Of a DNA stretch of 64,000 nt, positions 27,722 to 40,249 are shown one piece after another. The notes under the pieces are model-generated. The model did no database searches. It had not been told where the DNA came from and worked only from the letters and a program-made list of their open reading frames with translations. Every line of letters begins with the position of its first letter. The first letter of the stretch is position 1. The translations under genes were made by a program, and so were the position numbers. The DNA comes from Straminergon stramineum (taxonomy: Eukaryota > Streptophyta > Bryopsida > Hypnales > Calliergonaceae): NCBI GenBank assembly GCA_963920665.1, contig OY987266.1, positions 25,036,248 to 25,100,247 of the forward strand, read 5' to 3'.

Positions 27722-28297
27722 TTAACCCCTAAACGTCCAGAATCATCTCCAAAATTGATGATTTGAGAAAGATCATTACAAAGTGCTATTTGGAAGTATA
27801 TTTTGGAATTGGTATACAAATAAAAGTTGTAGATTTTGATTTTTCGATTCCATCTGTAATGTTAGATTCACCAATGCTATCACCAATTTTTTTTATAAAT
27901 TTTGAAAGAGAAATTCCAAAATTCCTTCAAAATTTGATTACAAGCAAAATATTATCATTTTTTGAGTAAAATTTGTTGGAATGGATTTGAAATGAAGTTC
28001 TCTTCACATGGTGATTTTTTGAAATTTTTGTGTTCTTTAAATCTATAACCTCATTTTGGCAAATCTAGGTTTGAACTGAAGTCAATGCAATTTAACCACA
28101 TGACATATTTGCACATTTGTAATTTCAGAAAAGTTTGTACTCCAATACCACCAAATCCTACCCTTAGATAGGACAACAACTTCATAATGTATCTCCACAA
28201 ATTAGAATAACTTTCATCCAAGCAATAAAGAGGAGGAAACTCCAGTTTCGATCTGTTCATCGTCCAAAAAATGGATGTCGGAGCGCTTAGGGGTTAA
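27722..28297. mobile_element. Family D TTAA element
   Basis: The 576-bp block is bounded by TTAACCCCTAAACGTCC and GGAGCGCTTAGGGGTTAA, i.e. inverted ends TTAACCCCTAA. Its interior differs from families A-C. The short frames inside have no recognised domain. Confidence 0.55.
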
Positions 28298-28406
28298 GTG
28301 AGGTACTAAGGTAGGAGCGCCCATTTGAGAGTTGATTTTACAAGTTGGAGCTTTGGACTTCAATAAATTTTCCTTGAAAAAAACTAGAATTGGTATCTAT
28401 AGTTAC

Positions 28407-28808
28407 TAGGGGAGGCAACCCATTCTTGATCACCACCCCATTTTGGAAGTGTAAGGTGGAGTAATTTCAATCAAGAAGTGATTAACAATGATTAATGTTG
28501 GCACAATTCCTGGCATAGTTGTGGCCCATTATGATTGGCTACAAGACTCTCAACATTGCAACCAACCCTTGTTGGATATTGTAACCAGCCCTTGGTCAGA
28601 AATAGGAAGGTATATATGTCTAGTATGGGAAGAACATGATCTTCAGCTAAAAATTCATAGTAATTATGTTCTACAAAATAAAAATCTGAAAAATTATAGA
28701 AATCTTATGAACTCTAGTTCTACACATGGAAAAACTTCCCCATTATTGAAACCTCCCTTGCAAATACGCGTATTTGCTTAAGTGGTCAAAAATAGGTTGC
28801 TTCCCCTA
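28407..28808 (+). mobile_element. Family E TIR element, copy 1, inserted in family F
   Basis: The ends are TAGGGGAGGCAACCCATTC and, inverted, TAGGGGAAGCAACCTATTT. It lies exactly on the TA of the family F terminal motif TAACTACACC: left flank TTACTA, right flank TACACC. This indicates a TA target duplication. Confidence 0.65.
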
Positions 28809-29272
28809 CACCTAAAATTGTAGGAATAAGCTCTGGGGGATGAACAATATGCTCTAAGGAATGAACAACATTTTTTGCACATAGAGGAAGGACTATGCAA
28901 GTGGTTCCAAAAATTTTGTACATTGCATTGTGAATTAATTATAAATTTTCAGAGATGCAAGGGTGGGGTGCTAAAAGTGTAATGTAGGTGATGCTAAAAT
29001 CCATTTGATGCACATCAAGAAATCACACTAGTAGTATCAAAACATTTCATAGAGAAGAATTTAAAACAACAAAAAGTAAACCCAAAATTGACCACTTGTA
29101 AGGTTGTCACTTCCACAATACTATAAATAGTGTTGCACACTACTCAAAAAGGCCCCCAACTCCACCTTTCACTTGTCCTTGTAATGTGCACCATTTTGGT
29201 TGTCCTCCCTATTTAGTTTCCCTTCAAAAATAAGAGTCAATTTTGAAGAGTGGTTACTTTTAGGTGTAATTA
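28809..29272 (+). mobile_element. Family F TIR element, copy 1
   Basis: It runs from CACCTAAAATTG to TTTTAGGTGTAATTA. Its first bases are separated from the rest by element E1. It aligns with the two parts of 30690-31982, sharing TTTGATGCACATCAAGAAAT and ACTATAAATAG. It is non-coding. Confidence 0.6.
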
Positions 29273-30689
29273 TCTTAATTCAAATCATTTTGTATTTTTT
29301 GGACCTTTGGGGAATTCATTATGAATTTTGAAGTTGGAATCACATCAATCTTTGAAAGCATCGCCTATGCAATATGTTCATTGTTGATACTTTGATGAAT
29401 GCAACTAGTATATTGAAGAAAGAAAATTGTTCCTCTATGTTAAAGAATGCTTTGAGAGCTCAATTGCTTATTGACCTTCTACCATAATCCCTAATAAAGG
29501 ACTAAGGCCCCCTTTGGAATTTTCTTGAAAACTTAGGTTGGCTTTGTTGAATTTATATTTTAAAATTTCTACATGAAATTTTTGAGATTGATGTCAATCA
29601 TCTTAATCTATATGTGAAACTTTGTTTGAAGTCATTTGATAAATATTGCAAAAATTAGAAGGGATTTTTTGATTTCAATGTCAAACTAGACAACTAAAAA
29701 TGTAGTCTAAGAAAGGCGATTAATTAATTTTATTGGATTGATGGATTGATATCTATTCAAAAACATTTAAACCATTCAATTACAAATAACGAGGTGAAAG
29801 TGGTTGGATGTTTTTTTGGTAGGTAATGAAGGTAGTAAAAATATATAAAGGCTTTTTCTAAATGTAATTTTGAAAATTCTCAAATAAAAAGAAGAAGATT
29901 CTACAGTACCCATAGTTTACTAGAACATTCTTAATTTCTTGTAAAAGTTACTAGTGGTTTTGTTAATGAACATGAAAGTTTTTTTGGTTGAATTCTTTTT
30001 ATAGATATCCTCAATCCATTTTTTTCAACATATTGACTCAAATGCACAAATCGTGGGATATACATGTTTATTTTCTAAAAATGTTGAAGGACAAAACTTC
30101 ACCTTTTAGATGGACTAGAAAAGCTTACTTTTAAAGTTTCAACATATTGAACTTGCAATCAGTGGGGATATTCACTCTAAAATTTGAGGAGGATGTACTT
30201 GAACAAGTTAACTAAAGGATCTTGTAGTTGGATTTGTTAAAAAATAAATATAAATGAAGATTTTTTCCTCACTTTGGAGACAAGTATTTTGAAGTAATTT
30301 TGGGCCTCCAAACATTAAAGAACTTTTATTAGGGTTTAATATGAAAGTAGAGTCTTGTTATTAGAAATAACATGTCAAGCCATTGAAGTGGTGAGGGATG
30401 TTATTTCCCATGATGAGGCTCTACTTTCTCATTACCAAACACACACTCAATGTTAGATGGTTCAACCATGCTCAATTATTACTTTTGAAGACCTTTAAAA
30501 AAAACTTTGTTTTCTAAATATTGGTATGCTAATTCATAAAAAGTTGGACATGCTTAGATTTTGCTTAATTATTTACGAAACTAAACCTTATGTAAGGTAT
30601 TGGACTAACATGGAGTAGAATTTGAGCTTACAACATGAACCTGTTGAAGTCGTTAGGCCCAATTTCAACTTTAATGACTTGCAACATAA

Positions 30690-31982
30690 TAACTACACCT
30701 AAAAGTGCATGAATAAGCTTTGTGGCATGATTAGTATGCTCTAGAAAATGAACAACAATTTTTGCACATTGGTGAAGGACTTTGAATCAAAATGCAAGTG
30801 GTTTCATAATTTTTGGACACATTGTGAATTAGTTACAAATTTTCAAAGGTGCAAGGTGTAGGGTGCTAAAAGTGTCATGTAGGTTAGTAGGTGATGCCAA
30901 AATCCATTTGATGCACATCAAGAAATCACATTTAAGGTGAAGGTATCCATTACTAACCAACACCCCATTGGCAATCTAGGGGAGGCAACCCATTCTTGAT
31001 CATTGCCCCATTCTAGCAATGTAAGGTGAAGTAATTTGGATTAGGAGGTGATTACAATGATTAATGCCGACACAGTTCCAAGCATAGTTGTGGCACATTA
31101 TGATTGGCTACAACATTCTCAATATTGCAACCAATCCTTGTTGGATTTTGCAACTAGCTCTTGGTCGGAAGTAAGAAGGTATATAAAACCAATATAGGTG
31201 GAGTAAAATCTTCAACCAAAAAATTCATAGTAATTATGTTTTGAGAAATAAAAATCTGAAAAATTATGAAAATCTTATGAACTCTATTTCTGCACATGGG
31301 AAAATTTCCCACTATTGAAATCTCCCTTGCAAATAGGTATATATGCTTAAGGAGTCAGAAATGGATTGCCCCCGTATAGGGTGTCTCAAATTCAAGAGAG
31401 GTTGGGAGTCATACCCGTTTTTCAAAAAAGGACACATGTACCTCATCTAGCATGCCATGGCATGTTTAGTTACCAAAGTGCTATGATACATGTCCTTCAC
31501 CTTGAGTCACTCTAAGTGAGCACTTTTGGAAGACTCTAGACATTAGACATGGGTCCAAACCACTTTTGGCTTTCAAAATTCATAGTAATTTTAGTTCAAG
31601 TGATAAAATAACCAAAGTTATTGTAATCTCCATCATTTCTATTGTTGCACCTCTGAAAATATTTGCTTCACCTCGCACTAATCTAGATCATGTCCGAAAT
31701 TCTTTATTTGATCAATTATGGGTGCCTTCACCATATGTCTAGTAGTATTGAAACATGTCATAGAGAAGAAATTAGAACAACAAAAGTATAACGAAAGCCA
31801 ACCACTTGTAAAATTGCCACCTCCACAGTACTATAAATAGAGTTGCATACTTTTCAAAAGGGCCTTTGATTCCACCTTACAGTTGTCCTTGTAATACGCA
31901 CCATTTTAGGTATCCTCCTTATTGAATTTCCTTTCAAAAACAAGGGTCAATTTTGAGGAGTGGTCCATTTTAGATGTAGTTA
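30690..31982 (+). mobile_element. Family F TIR element, copy 2, interrupted
   Basis: It starts TAACTACACCTAAAAG and ends TTTTAGATGTAGTTA, so inverted ends of about 15 bp. The centre is expanded by element E2 (30977-31376) and about 350 bp of further unrelated DNA. Confidence 0.6.
30977..31376 (+). mobile_element. Family E TIR element, copy 2, nested in F
   Basis: It begins TAGGGGAGGCAACCCATTC and ends GGATTGCCCCCGTA. It is collinear with copy 1 throughout. Confidence 0.6.
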
Positions 31983-32040
31983 ACCTTACCGCAAACTCAA
32001 GGAACTCAAAAATACAGAACTTGAGATGAAGAAGTTAATA

Positions 32041-32672
32041 TAGGAGGGGAGGTAACCTATTTCCGACCATTGAAGCAAATATACGTATCTGCAAGGGAGG
32101 TTTCAATAGTGGGGAAATTTTCCCATGTGCAGAAATAGAGTTCATAAGATTTCCATAATTTTTCCAATTTTTCTTTCTCAAAACATAATTACCATGAGTT
32201 TTTCTAGCTAAAAATTATGTTCCACCCACATTATATATATATACCTTCCTATTTCCGACCAAGGGCTCGTTGCAGTATCCAAGAAGGGTTGATTGTAATA
32301 TTGAGAGTCTTGTAGTCGATCATAATGGGCCACAACTACACCGGGAACTGTGCCAACATGAATCATTGTTAACCCATAAATGTCAACACAGATGTTTTGT
32401 GTCCGATGGATGATAAAGAATCTTTCTATGTAGGATAGAACTGCAACTATTCATCCTTGGAATTTTTTGCAGAAAGGAGAATTCTTCTTTAGTAGTTTAA
32501 CCTCCAATGAATATTTCTGATTTTTTTAAACTAGATGATGTCACATGATTCTAGAATGGCTGAATTCCACGGTCATCAATCTGTCCTTTAAAGGTTAATC
32601 ACCTCCTGATCGAAATTTCTCCACCTCATGCTCCCAGAATGGGGCGGTGATCAGGAATGGGTTGCCTCCGGC
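32041..32672 (-). mobile_element. Family E TIR element, copy 3, split by a TTAA element
   Basis: In inverted orientation it aligns with copies 1 and 2 in two parts (32041-32368 and 32599-32672). The break is an inserted family C element. In copies 1 and 2 the corresponding site is one uninterrupted TTAA. Confidence 0.7.
32369..32598 (+). mobile_element. Family C TTAA MITE, copy 1
   Basis: 230 bp from TTAACCCATAAATG to CCTTTAAAGGTTAA. It aligns with 42524-42750, 63183-63405 and 63402-63632. Both ends are TTAA and the empty site in sibling E elements has a single TTAA, so TTAA was duplicated on insertion. TTAA targets plus CCC termini are piggyBac hallmarks. It is non-autonomous. Confidence 0.8.
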
Positions 32673-33065
32673 CTAACTTCCCTTCCCTAGAGCTGGTGGC
32701 AGAGCCACAGTCCTGGTGTTGGCCTCACGCAATATGAAAATCCACTTCCCAAGTCCACGAGAAGGAAACCCTAAAAGCTACAGTACCTGCTTCTCCCTTC
32801 ATCCACTTGTTCTATTCGTTATCTCAACCTAATAAGGGCTGCCCCACTGACAAAACACTTTTTGAACTAGTATGAGCAATGGTTGAATGGGGGTAGATGG
32901 GCTTACGTTAAAGTACTATATGTTCGATTCTTCTCATTCTTGAGCCATTTTTCTAGGGGAGAATGAGTAGTAGCTTAGGTAGATTGCCTATCTTGCCAAC
33001 CGTAATTGGTCAAGCCTACCGATTCGGTGATCATATACCATACTTAGAATCGAACTTATACTTTA

Positions 33066-33191
33066 ATGCTAGAGAAGCTGCAAGTAGTGCTGATTTTGAC
33101 AATATGGTTTGGCTAGATGGCTTGCCCTATGGGCTTAGTAGTGACCTCACCATAATGCCAAATCGGCACTACCTTGCAACTTCTCTAGTAT
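33066..33191. repeat. imperfect 42-bp-arm hairpin
   Basis: The arm at 33066-33107 pairs with 33150-33191 (matching cores TAGAGAAG and GCAAGTAGTGC/GCACTACCTTGC) around a loop of about 42 bases. A 76-residue open frame crosses it but has no family signature. Confidence 0.55.
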
Positions 33192-34005
33192 AGAAATGTA
33201 GAAGGTTCAAGGTCCTAAAACAAATCAGAGTCTATTAAAAGCATCCTCTAAAGTAGAGGTACATTTTGCTTTCATCTTTGCACTATCAATGTACAAGCCT
33301 CTTGTATATTTCAAGAAGTGGGTACTTTTGGTGATTATTGTGTTTCAACTTAAAAGAATTTGCAATGAATTCTACAAAGGTCCAAAAAATATGAAACAAC
33401 TAGTAGAGATGCCAATTCCATTCTTCTTTCTATGAAAACTTATAGAAAAAATATTTCAAGGAGTTTAGCTTCCAAAAAGTTGAATTAACTCTTAAACAGG
33501 TGCTTTATGGACTTCCTACCTTAAAAATATGGCCATAGTCATTTGAACTTTGTCATGAGTAAAGTTGTTCTTGAGGTAGGCAATTGGATAGTGTTTATAC
33601 TACCAATCTCTATAAGACCCCAAGCTTACCCAACTATTGAGGTAGCTCATGCTAACACCAACTTTTAAAATGTTTGGTACAAGACTCCAATAAAGCTCTG
33701 GCACACCATGATCCCTAGTTTCTTATAATGTGAAATCCTCAAGCAACATAGATTTCAAAGACATGAGATTTGATCTACATAACTTGTCAGAACTAGAGCC
33801 ATTATGTAAGGGTTGTGAGGTGCTAAAAATGGAAGGATAACTTTGAAGTATCATCAGGTTTAGATCACTCTAGTTTCAACCATTTGTGAGTGTTTTATCT
33901 CCACCCTTGTGATAAAGTAGGCACAACCAAGTTCTTCATTGTTGGACTTCAAATCTTAAAGTTGGGTGTTTAAGTGTTGTTCACTTGGACTTCCAAGCAA
34001 TGAAC

Positions 34006-34170
34006 AAGTATTTTCTAATGACAAGCTCTAGGTGGTTTACATTTCAATGAAAACAAATGCAAGTATTTTCTAATGACAAGCTCTAGGTGGTTTACATTTC
34101 AATGAAAACAAATGCAAGTATTTTCTAATGACAAGCTCTAGGTGGTTTATATTTCAATGAAAACAAATGC
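34006..34170 (+). repeat. 55-bp tandem repeat, three units
   Basis: The units are 34006-34060, 34061-34115 and 34116-34170, each beginning AAGTATTTTCTAATGACAAG. The only difference seen is one C/T change in the third unit, so the expansion is recent. Confidence 0.95.
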
Positions 34171-37100
34171 AAGAGTTAGAGGATTTGAGTGGTTCTAGGC
34201 CAATCTAGGTCAAAACTTTGGGCCTCCAAATAAAAGTTGATGAAATACAACTTTTAAGTAGCCAAAATTATAGAGCATTGCATGCCTATTTTAAAATGGT
34301 AAAGAACTCTTTAATGACAAACCTTTCTAGCAAAAATTATAGGCAAATGAAGTTTTACCTAAAAATTGACCTAAAAAATTTCATCCATCAATTCCTACTC
34401 ATTTGTTGGTCCAAATTGTGTCTTACTTCTGTATTTAGTTCTAATTCTTTATTAGATTCTAAGGTTATTATTTGGCCTATATTGGATGAATATTGGTAAC
34501 TTTTTTAACTCCCAAACTTCATCCTATCCTATCCCCTTGGTTTTATAATCTATTTTCATAGTATGGAATAGTTCAATCAACTTCTTATTAATAATAAATG
34601 CTTTTCTAACAAAACCAAAATTGAACATATTTTGCAACAGTGTGAGGAAATAGTTCTCAAGGTAAACTAAATGATTCATAAAATCTCATCTATACATATT
34701 GTGAGACTCCAAATATTAAGAGTAGTATTACAACCATAGTTGAAGAAGTTGAATGAAAGTCAAAGTAAAAGAAAAGAAGTATACAACCTTGTAGTAGCAA
34801 ACAAAAATATCAAGAGGCCAAAACATCTATGGCTATGAAAACCACCCAAACATGATGAGTAGAGACAGAGGCAAGAGGTAAGAGACTATAAAAGACAAGG
34901 AGGTAAGAGACAAAAGATAGTTTGAGGTGATGGGTGCAAAACAATGGTAGCTATGATATTAGTAGGGCTATAAAAACTAGTGGCTACCATGTTATAAAGT
35001 CTTTTATGAATGATTTATAACTAATCTACAACTACTCTATGACTACCTACAACTAGTATTCAACTATTATATAAGTAGTGACCTATGTAGCAATTTATCT
35101 ATGATTGACATACATGTATATGTACAATTTCAAGAAATAGCACAAATCATTGAAAAATTAACTTCTAGTCATCCCTCGTATCAGATTGGTTCTCTTTGAC
35201 TATTATGTGATACTTTTGAATCCAACAATGCTAATTTTTAATGTACACATCAACCTATAGAATATTCAAATTAAATCATCACAATTCAAATTGTAGCCAA
35301 GGTATTGAAGCCATTCATATTCTCAAATTAGACCACATAAAGTTTTTTTGAGGATATGAGTAGAGTTGTATGAAATAACATGTGGTGTAGAAATAACGAC
35401 CATGTTAGAAGGTGTTAGAGTTGTAGGCAAGGTGTTGGTTGGTTGGAGAATAATTCTAAAAATAGATGTCTTTAGATTTGGAATTTTTTTCTGAATCTCT
35501 TAGGAAGAAAAAAAGAACCTTGAAAAATATTTATAATTTTAGTTTCTATGAATTTTTTCCCTTAAACCCCCCCGAAAGGATGTACCAATTCTACCTTTCA
35601 TTCAAGAAGTTGGACATGAAAATATTTTCATTGCTACTAATGTAGAAACAAGTGGCTACTTAAATATCACAAGGCAACGATTGTAGAATAGAATTAGAAT
35701 ACCATTCAATTAGAGAATGAAAGAAGTTTCCAAACCATGATCATTTTCAACATGCTTTGAGTATGATTGATTATTATTACAGTTGTTAAAAAATCACAAT
35801 ATATAGAAACAAGGATTTTTTTGAAAACCAATGTTATCTTAAAATTGAATGTTGTTTCATAGTTGCCAATCAATCATGCTCGATTTGCAATTGTATATTT
35901 TATAGCTATAATATGATTGTAAACAATCAAAGTCATTCGATTAAGTCCGCATTAGCAAGTTTCAACATTGTGAAAATGATAATGCATTGATTTAATTAGT
36001 CTTTTGCTATTTGCTTGTCAAATCATCTACATTTGTTAGTCACTTGTACTACTAAACTACAACTAGAAATTTGTACACGTCAAATTCTAAGTTCAATTTT
36101 AGCTCTTCATTCACGGGCAAGTCATTTAAGATAGACAATAGTTCTTATAGTGTTTGCATAGTACATACTTTTTTTCTAGAAATGACACATTATATACTTT
36201 TTCATATAATTCAAATACCCCCAAATATAGATTTTGATTTTGATTTTCTCATTTTTTATATCCAAAACCTTCATTGTTTTACATTTGAAAATCTTTTATT
36301 TATGCAAATTACAAGATCTTCAATAAGAGATATTTTTCATCACTTTGTCAAATTTGGAGTTGGATTTCAAAAGATGACTTGGCATCTTTTCAAAAGACAT
36401 ATGAAGAAGTTGTGACCTTTAAATTGTTGCTTTCTTGTGCAATTATAGTGAATTATGGATATATTTGTAAAACTCTCTAATTCTGAAAGAAACTAGATAT
36501 AACAATTAATTTTTTAATAATATTCTATCCTTTTGCAAAAAAATTCAAACCCTAAGGATATTTCATTTGGATTTTATATTCATAAAATATTATTATTTAA
36601 ATAATTTATCCAAATGACAACTAGATATTTGAGATAATCTAATTTTCCACCCTTTGACGAATCTAATAATCAATTTTTTGGGAGTTGTTCTTCTTTCTAT
36701 ATGTGATTCCATTCTTTTCAAATGCCTCATATTTCTTCCAATTATTGAAAGCTAAAGTAGCACTAACTAACATACTTGCATTAATTATCACTTGAAATAA
36801 GCTTGAAGATGAAAGTAATCCCTTAGCAACTTGTAATTCAAACCCCATCAAAAAGTTTATAAATTCTTAATTGCTAATTTCCACCCTGGAACTTTCAAAA
36901 AGGGTCTTGATCAAGTAGACTCTTGATTCATACCAACCTTGGAAATAGATTAAAAATATTCTCCTTCTCCTTTGTTTCTATATACATTCTCCTCACTTTG
37001 AAGTAGGACAACAAATTGATTCTTGACTAACACCATCAGCAAAAGAGCTAAAGTTCTTCTCATGCTTCATGATTTTATTTCATTTTCAAGTTGGTAGAAC

Positions 37101-38551
37101 AACACTACATATCATGATATTACAAGTAGGTATGATTAACCCTCATTTTTAGCATCCATACATCACTTATATATATTCATCTATAATAATAATTTAGTTA
37201 ACTTCATCCAAAATTTGACCCACCTTATATTTGTTAGAAATATTTTGACAATTTCATCAACTTTTTTCCCTTTTCTTTTTTATAGTGTAAAAGTAGCGAT
37301 CACCAAAGTCAATTCAAATAATAAAGATTAGTGTTCTTTCTCACCATTGTTAATTAATCCTAGAAGGATGTGACCCTATCACCAAGGTAGTGTGCTAATT
37401 GCAAAAATTCCACAATTAGAAGACACATCCTTAATTTCTACAATTCCTCTAAAAATCATTCATTAGACACTTTTTGTCCTCCTAAGTGTTTCAAGTTTAA
37501 CTCAATAAGGACACCAAGGACTAAAAGTGACCATTCAAGTAAAAATTTGCTAATCTTTGACTAAACTACCTTAGTGATTGGGTTGTTATCCCTTGGACAT
37601 TAAGATTATAGCAATGGAAAAGAAGCACATTCTATTATGTATGACTAAAATTGTTGGACAACTAGATAATTTGCCAAGTAAATGGTGAGGTACTTTGCCT
37701 ATGGTTTTGTAAAATCTTTTGTGGCATTGAAATACAAATACATTGCAAGAATTTTCAAATTGGTGAAAATGGATGTACCTAAAAATGATCCTAGGCTCTC
37801 ATGCAAGAAGGCTACACATTTTAAGCAAGAATCTAGAAGGGAGAGTTTTGCAAACAAGTCACAAATAGGTTTACTTACCTTAGTGTCAAAATAATCCCAC
37901 CATACAACTTCTGCAGTTACTAAAGCATCGTTAACTATTAATCCATATTACAAACGAGGACACAAAAATGAACAACCAGAAATATCCACAGCTTCTGGAT
38001 GAGCAAACATGAATTCCATTCTGATACATAAAGAAAGACTATTCTAGATATGCTGCAAGCAGGACGCCAGCTCGTGACCACATTCAAGTAGACTTTAAAT
38101 AAAAGAATACTCAGTACTGACTTCCACTTTGGAATCAAGCAAAAAGGCACAGATACTTCTAAAGTCTCGTAACCTAAGCTTACAAAAGAGGACCAAGAAA
38201 TGAACCGCAAACCAGAAAAATGTCCAACCCTCCCTTGTGGATGAGCGAACCCAAATCCCATTCTCATATTAAATGAAGAAAGACTACTCTAGAAATCCTG
38301 CCACCAGGCGCCAACTCATAACTACTATCAAGTAGAGGTTGTTGAAACAAGGAACTACACTCCGATTGGCTCTAGCACGCTTCTCGCTTTCAAGTACAGT
38401 ATCGCTTATCGAGTAAGATAGGTACTCAAACTTCCTCATCCTCAGGGTAAGATAGCTTCTGTTTACGCAAAGCCTCCTCCCATTCGGATTAGAGCCAATA
38501 GATAAATGGTCAGAAACCGGTTTAGAGCCAATAAAGAATTGGTCAGAAAGA

Positions 38552-40249
38552 TTATGAGTGCCAAACAAGTGTGATGAGGAGAATCACAAGAGAGGTGACG
38601 AGTCTCCAAGGCACGGAATCCATGGTGGCACTGGAAGGATTGGGGGAGGGCTCCGGCACTAATGGGCAGGGCAGGCCATTTGCATCCCCTTGGCAAGTCT
38701 CAAACAGCTGGGGAGGGTAGTTCCCGGCAGTGCTCAGGTACGAGAACATGGTCGTGTCGCAATTGTTGGATTGGTCGTTGATGTACTGCGCGAACGGACA
38801 TGCAAAAATGACGAATGCCTCGCAACAAGCCGTGGTGTTGAGGTTTGTGGCGTTGCACACGCTCGTCACAATGGTGTAGTTCTGGCTTGCGAAGTCTACT
38901 GGGCATTCTGCACACATACACCAACACATTCAGCAACAAAATCGCATACACATCATTCAAGACTGTAACACTACTTGTGCCAACTGTAACCTGTTGTGTC
39001 TTACCCCTAAAGGATTTCAAGTTTATGTTAGAGCAGTTTTGAGGAGGTCATCTGGATACTTTCTTTTGTCCAATTCAATAAATTATTTGACCAACACATG
39101 AAATGTTCTACCCTGATTTCAGTGATATGAAACTTGGATCCATCTGAATAAGTGATTTCCCACAACATGATCAACCGAATTGGATATCTTCAAACTACGA
39201 ATCCTTGATCCTTTACGGCTAATATAATGTGTTCCTATCGTAATGTACATCAGATATAAGAGTTATAATAACACAACCCTAACCCTCAGTAACACAACCA
39301 AGGGGTCAGAAGCTCACGCTGGACTGTTTGGAGAAGATGTCTGGTAGGAATCCCCACTCCCATCGCCCCATCTTCAATTTCTCCATTGCCTGCATGATCA
39401 ATGGCACATCCAGCCAAGCACATATTTTACTCTCCACTGGATTTGAAAATTTGGAAAGCCAGTCTCTTCAAGAACCCAGGGAAACTAACATACGCCACTC
39501 CTAAGCCCTATTCAATTCCTGCCATCTAATCCCGTCATATCTATACACTCGCACAAGTATCAGATAGTAACTTTCTCTTCGGCATTTGAATCCCCTATCA
39601 AAACATGTTCACATCCAAGTACCACCATATCGCTAACACCACCCACTCATGCTCGTTTTACATGGAAATTGAGTCTTCGCTATAGCACACCCTAATTCCA
39701 CATGAACTATTACTTCAAACTAGCGACACTCTTACTTGACAACATTTGAACATTTGAACATTTTTCTCTGTTCTTTTCCAGAATCCTGTGTACTTGAGCT
39801 GTAGCTTCTCAGATGTAATTACAAAACGTTGGAAAAACGATTAATTCAACGCTACTCTAGAAAGCGAGACCATTCTCCAACCATGGCCCCACCAAAAAAC
39901 GATAGCAAACCAACACAGATCGCACTTGTCAAGTACTCTCCCTCCCATGTTCACTACACTAATTCCTTAAGTCCAGAAATTCCAAACCACAGAATCCAAG
40001 CATCAGAAACGACGCGCATTGTCACTTCCCACATTGTCAAAGACTGTCAACAGACACAATCACCCCCCACCCACTCCCCCCTCTGGAACAAAACGTGAAA
40101 GCGATGAGAACAATGTCGTAAATGCCACAGAAGGAAGGAAGAATAGAAGAGCGTAAACCCTTGTGCTCACCAGCAGCAGAGACGACAGAGAGAAACGCAA
40201 TGGCGACGAGGACTCCGAGCTGTGCGGATCTAGAGAAGTGGGCAGCCAT
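38552..40249 (-). CDS. LORELEI/LLG-like GPI-anchored protein
   Basis: Three exons (40249-40171, 39389-39318, 38907-38552) join in phase to 168 aa. It has a signal peptide (about 1-26, LGVLVAIAFLSVVSA). A compact domain carries eight cysteines (52, 68, 78, 79, 87, 100, 122, 131) with family motifs CPVDFASQNYTIV, ACCEAF, FACPFAQYIND, CDTTMFSYL and GNYPPQLF. A Ser/Pro spacer follows, then a hydrophobic GPI-attachment tail (VPWRLVTSLVILLITLVWHS). Angiosperm LORELEI/LLG proteins are surface co-receptors that chaperone FERONIA-type and other receptor kinases and bind RALF peptides; that role is inferred here from the family. No lesion was seen. Confidence 0.9.

Larger units (their letters stand above)
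32673..38551. other. AT-rich intergenic DNA without a credible gene
   Basis: It contains a hairpin (33066-33191) and a three-unit tandem repeat (34006-34170). Frames such as 36071-36415 are low-complexity and unsupported. The stretch from about 37940 is less AT-rich and probably includes the 3' UTR of the LORELEI-like gene. Confidence 0.55.

Noticed and set aside
36071..36415. 114-codon plus frame
   Set aside because: It is Phe/Ile/Ser-rich as expected from AT-rich DNA, with no homology recognised and no GC or codon signature.
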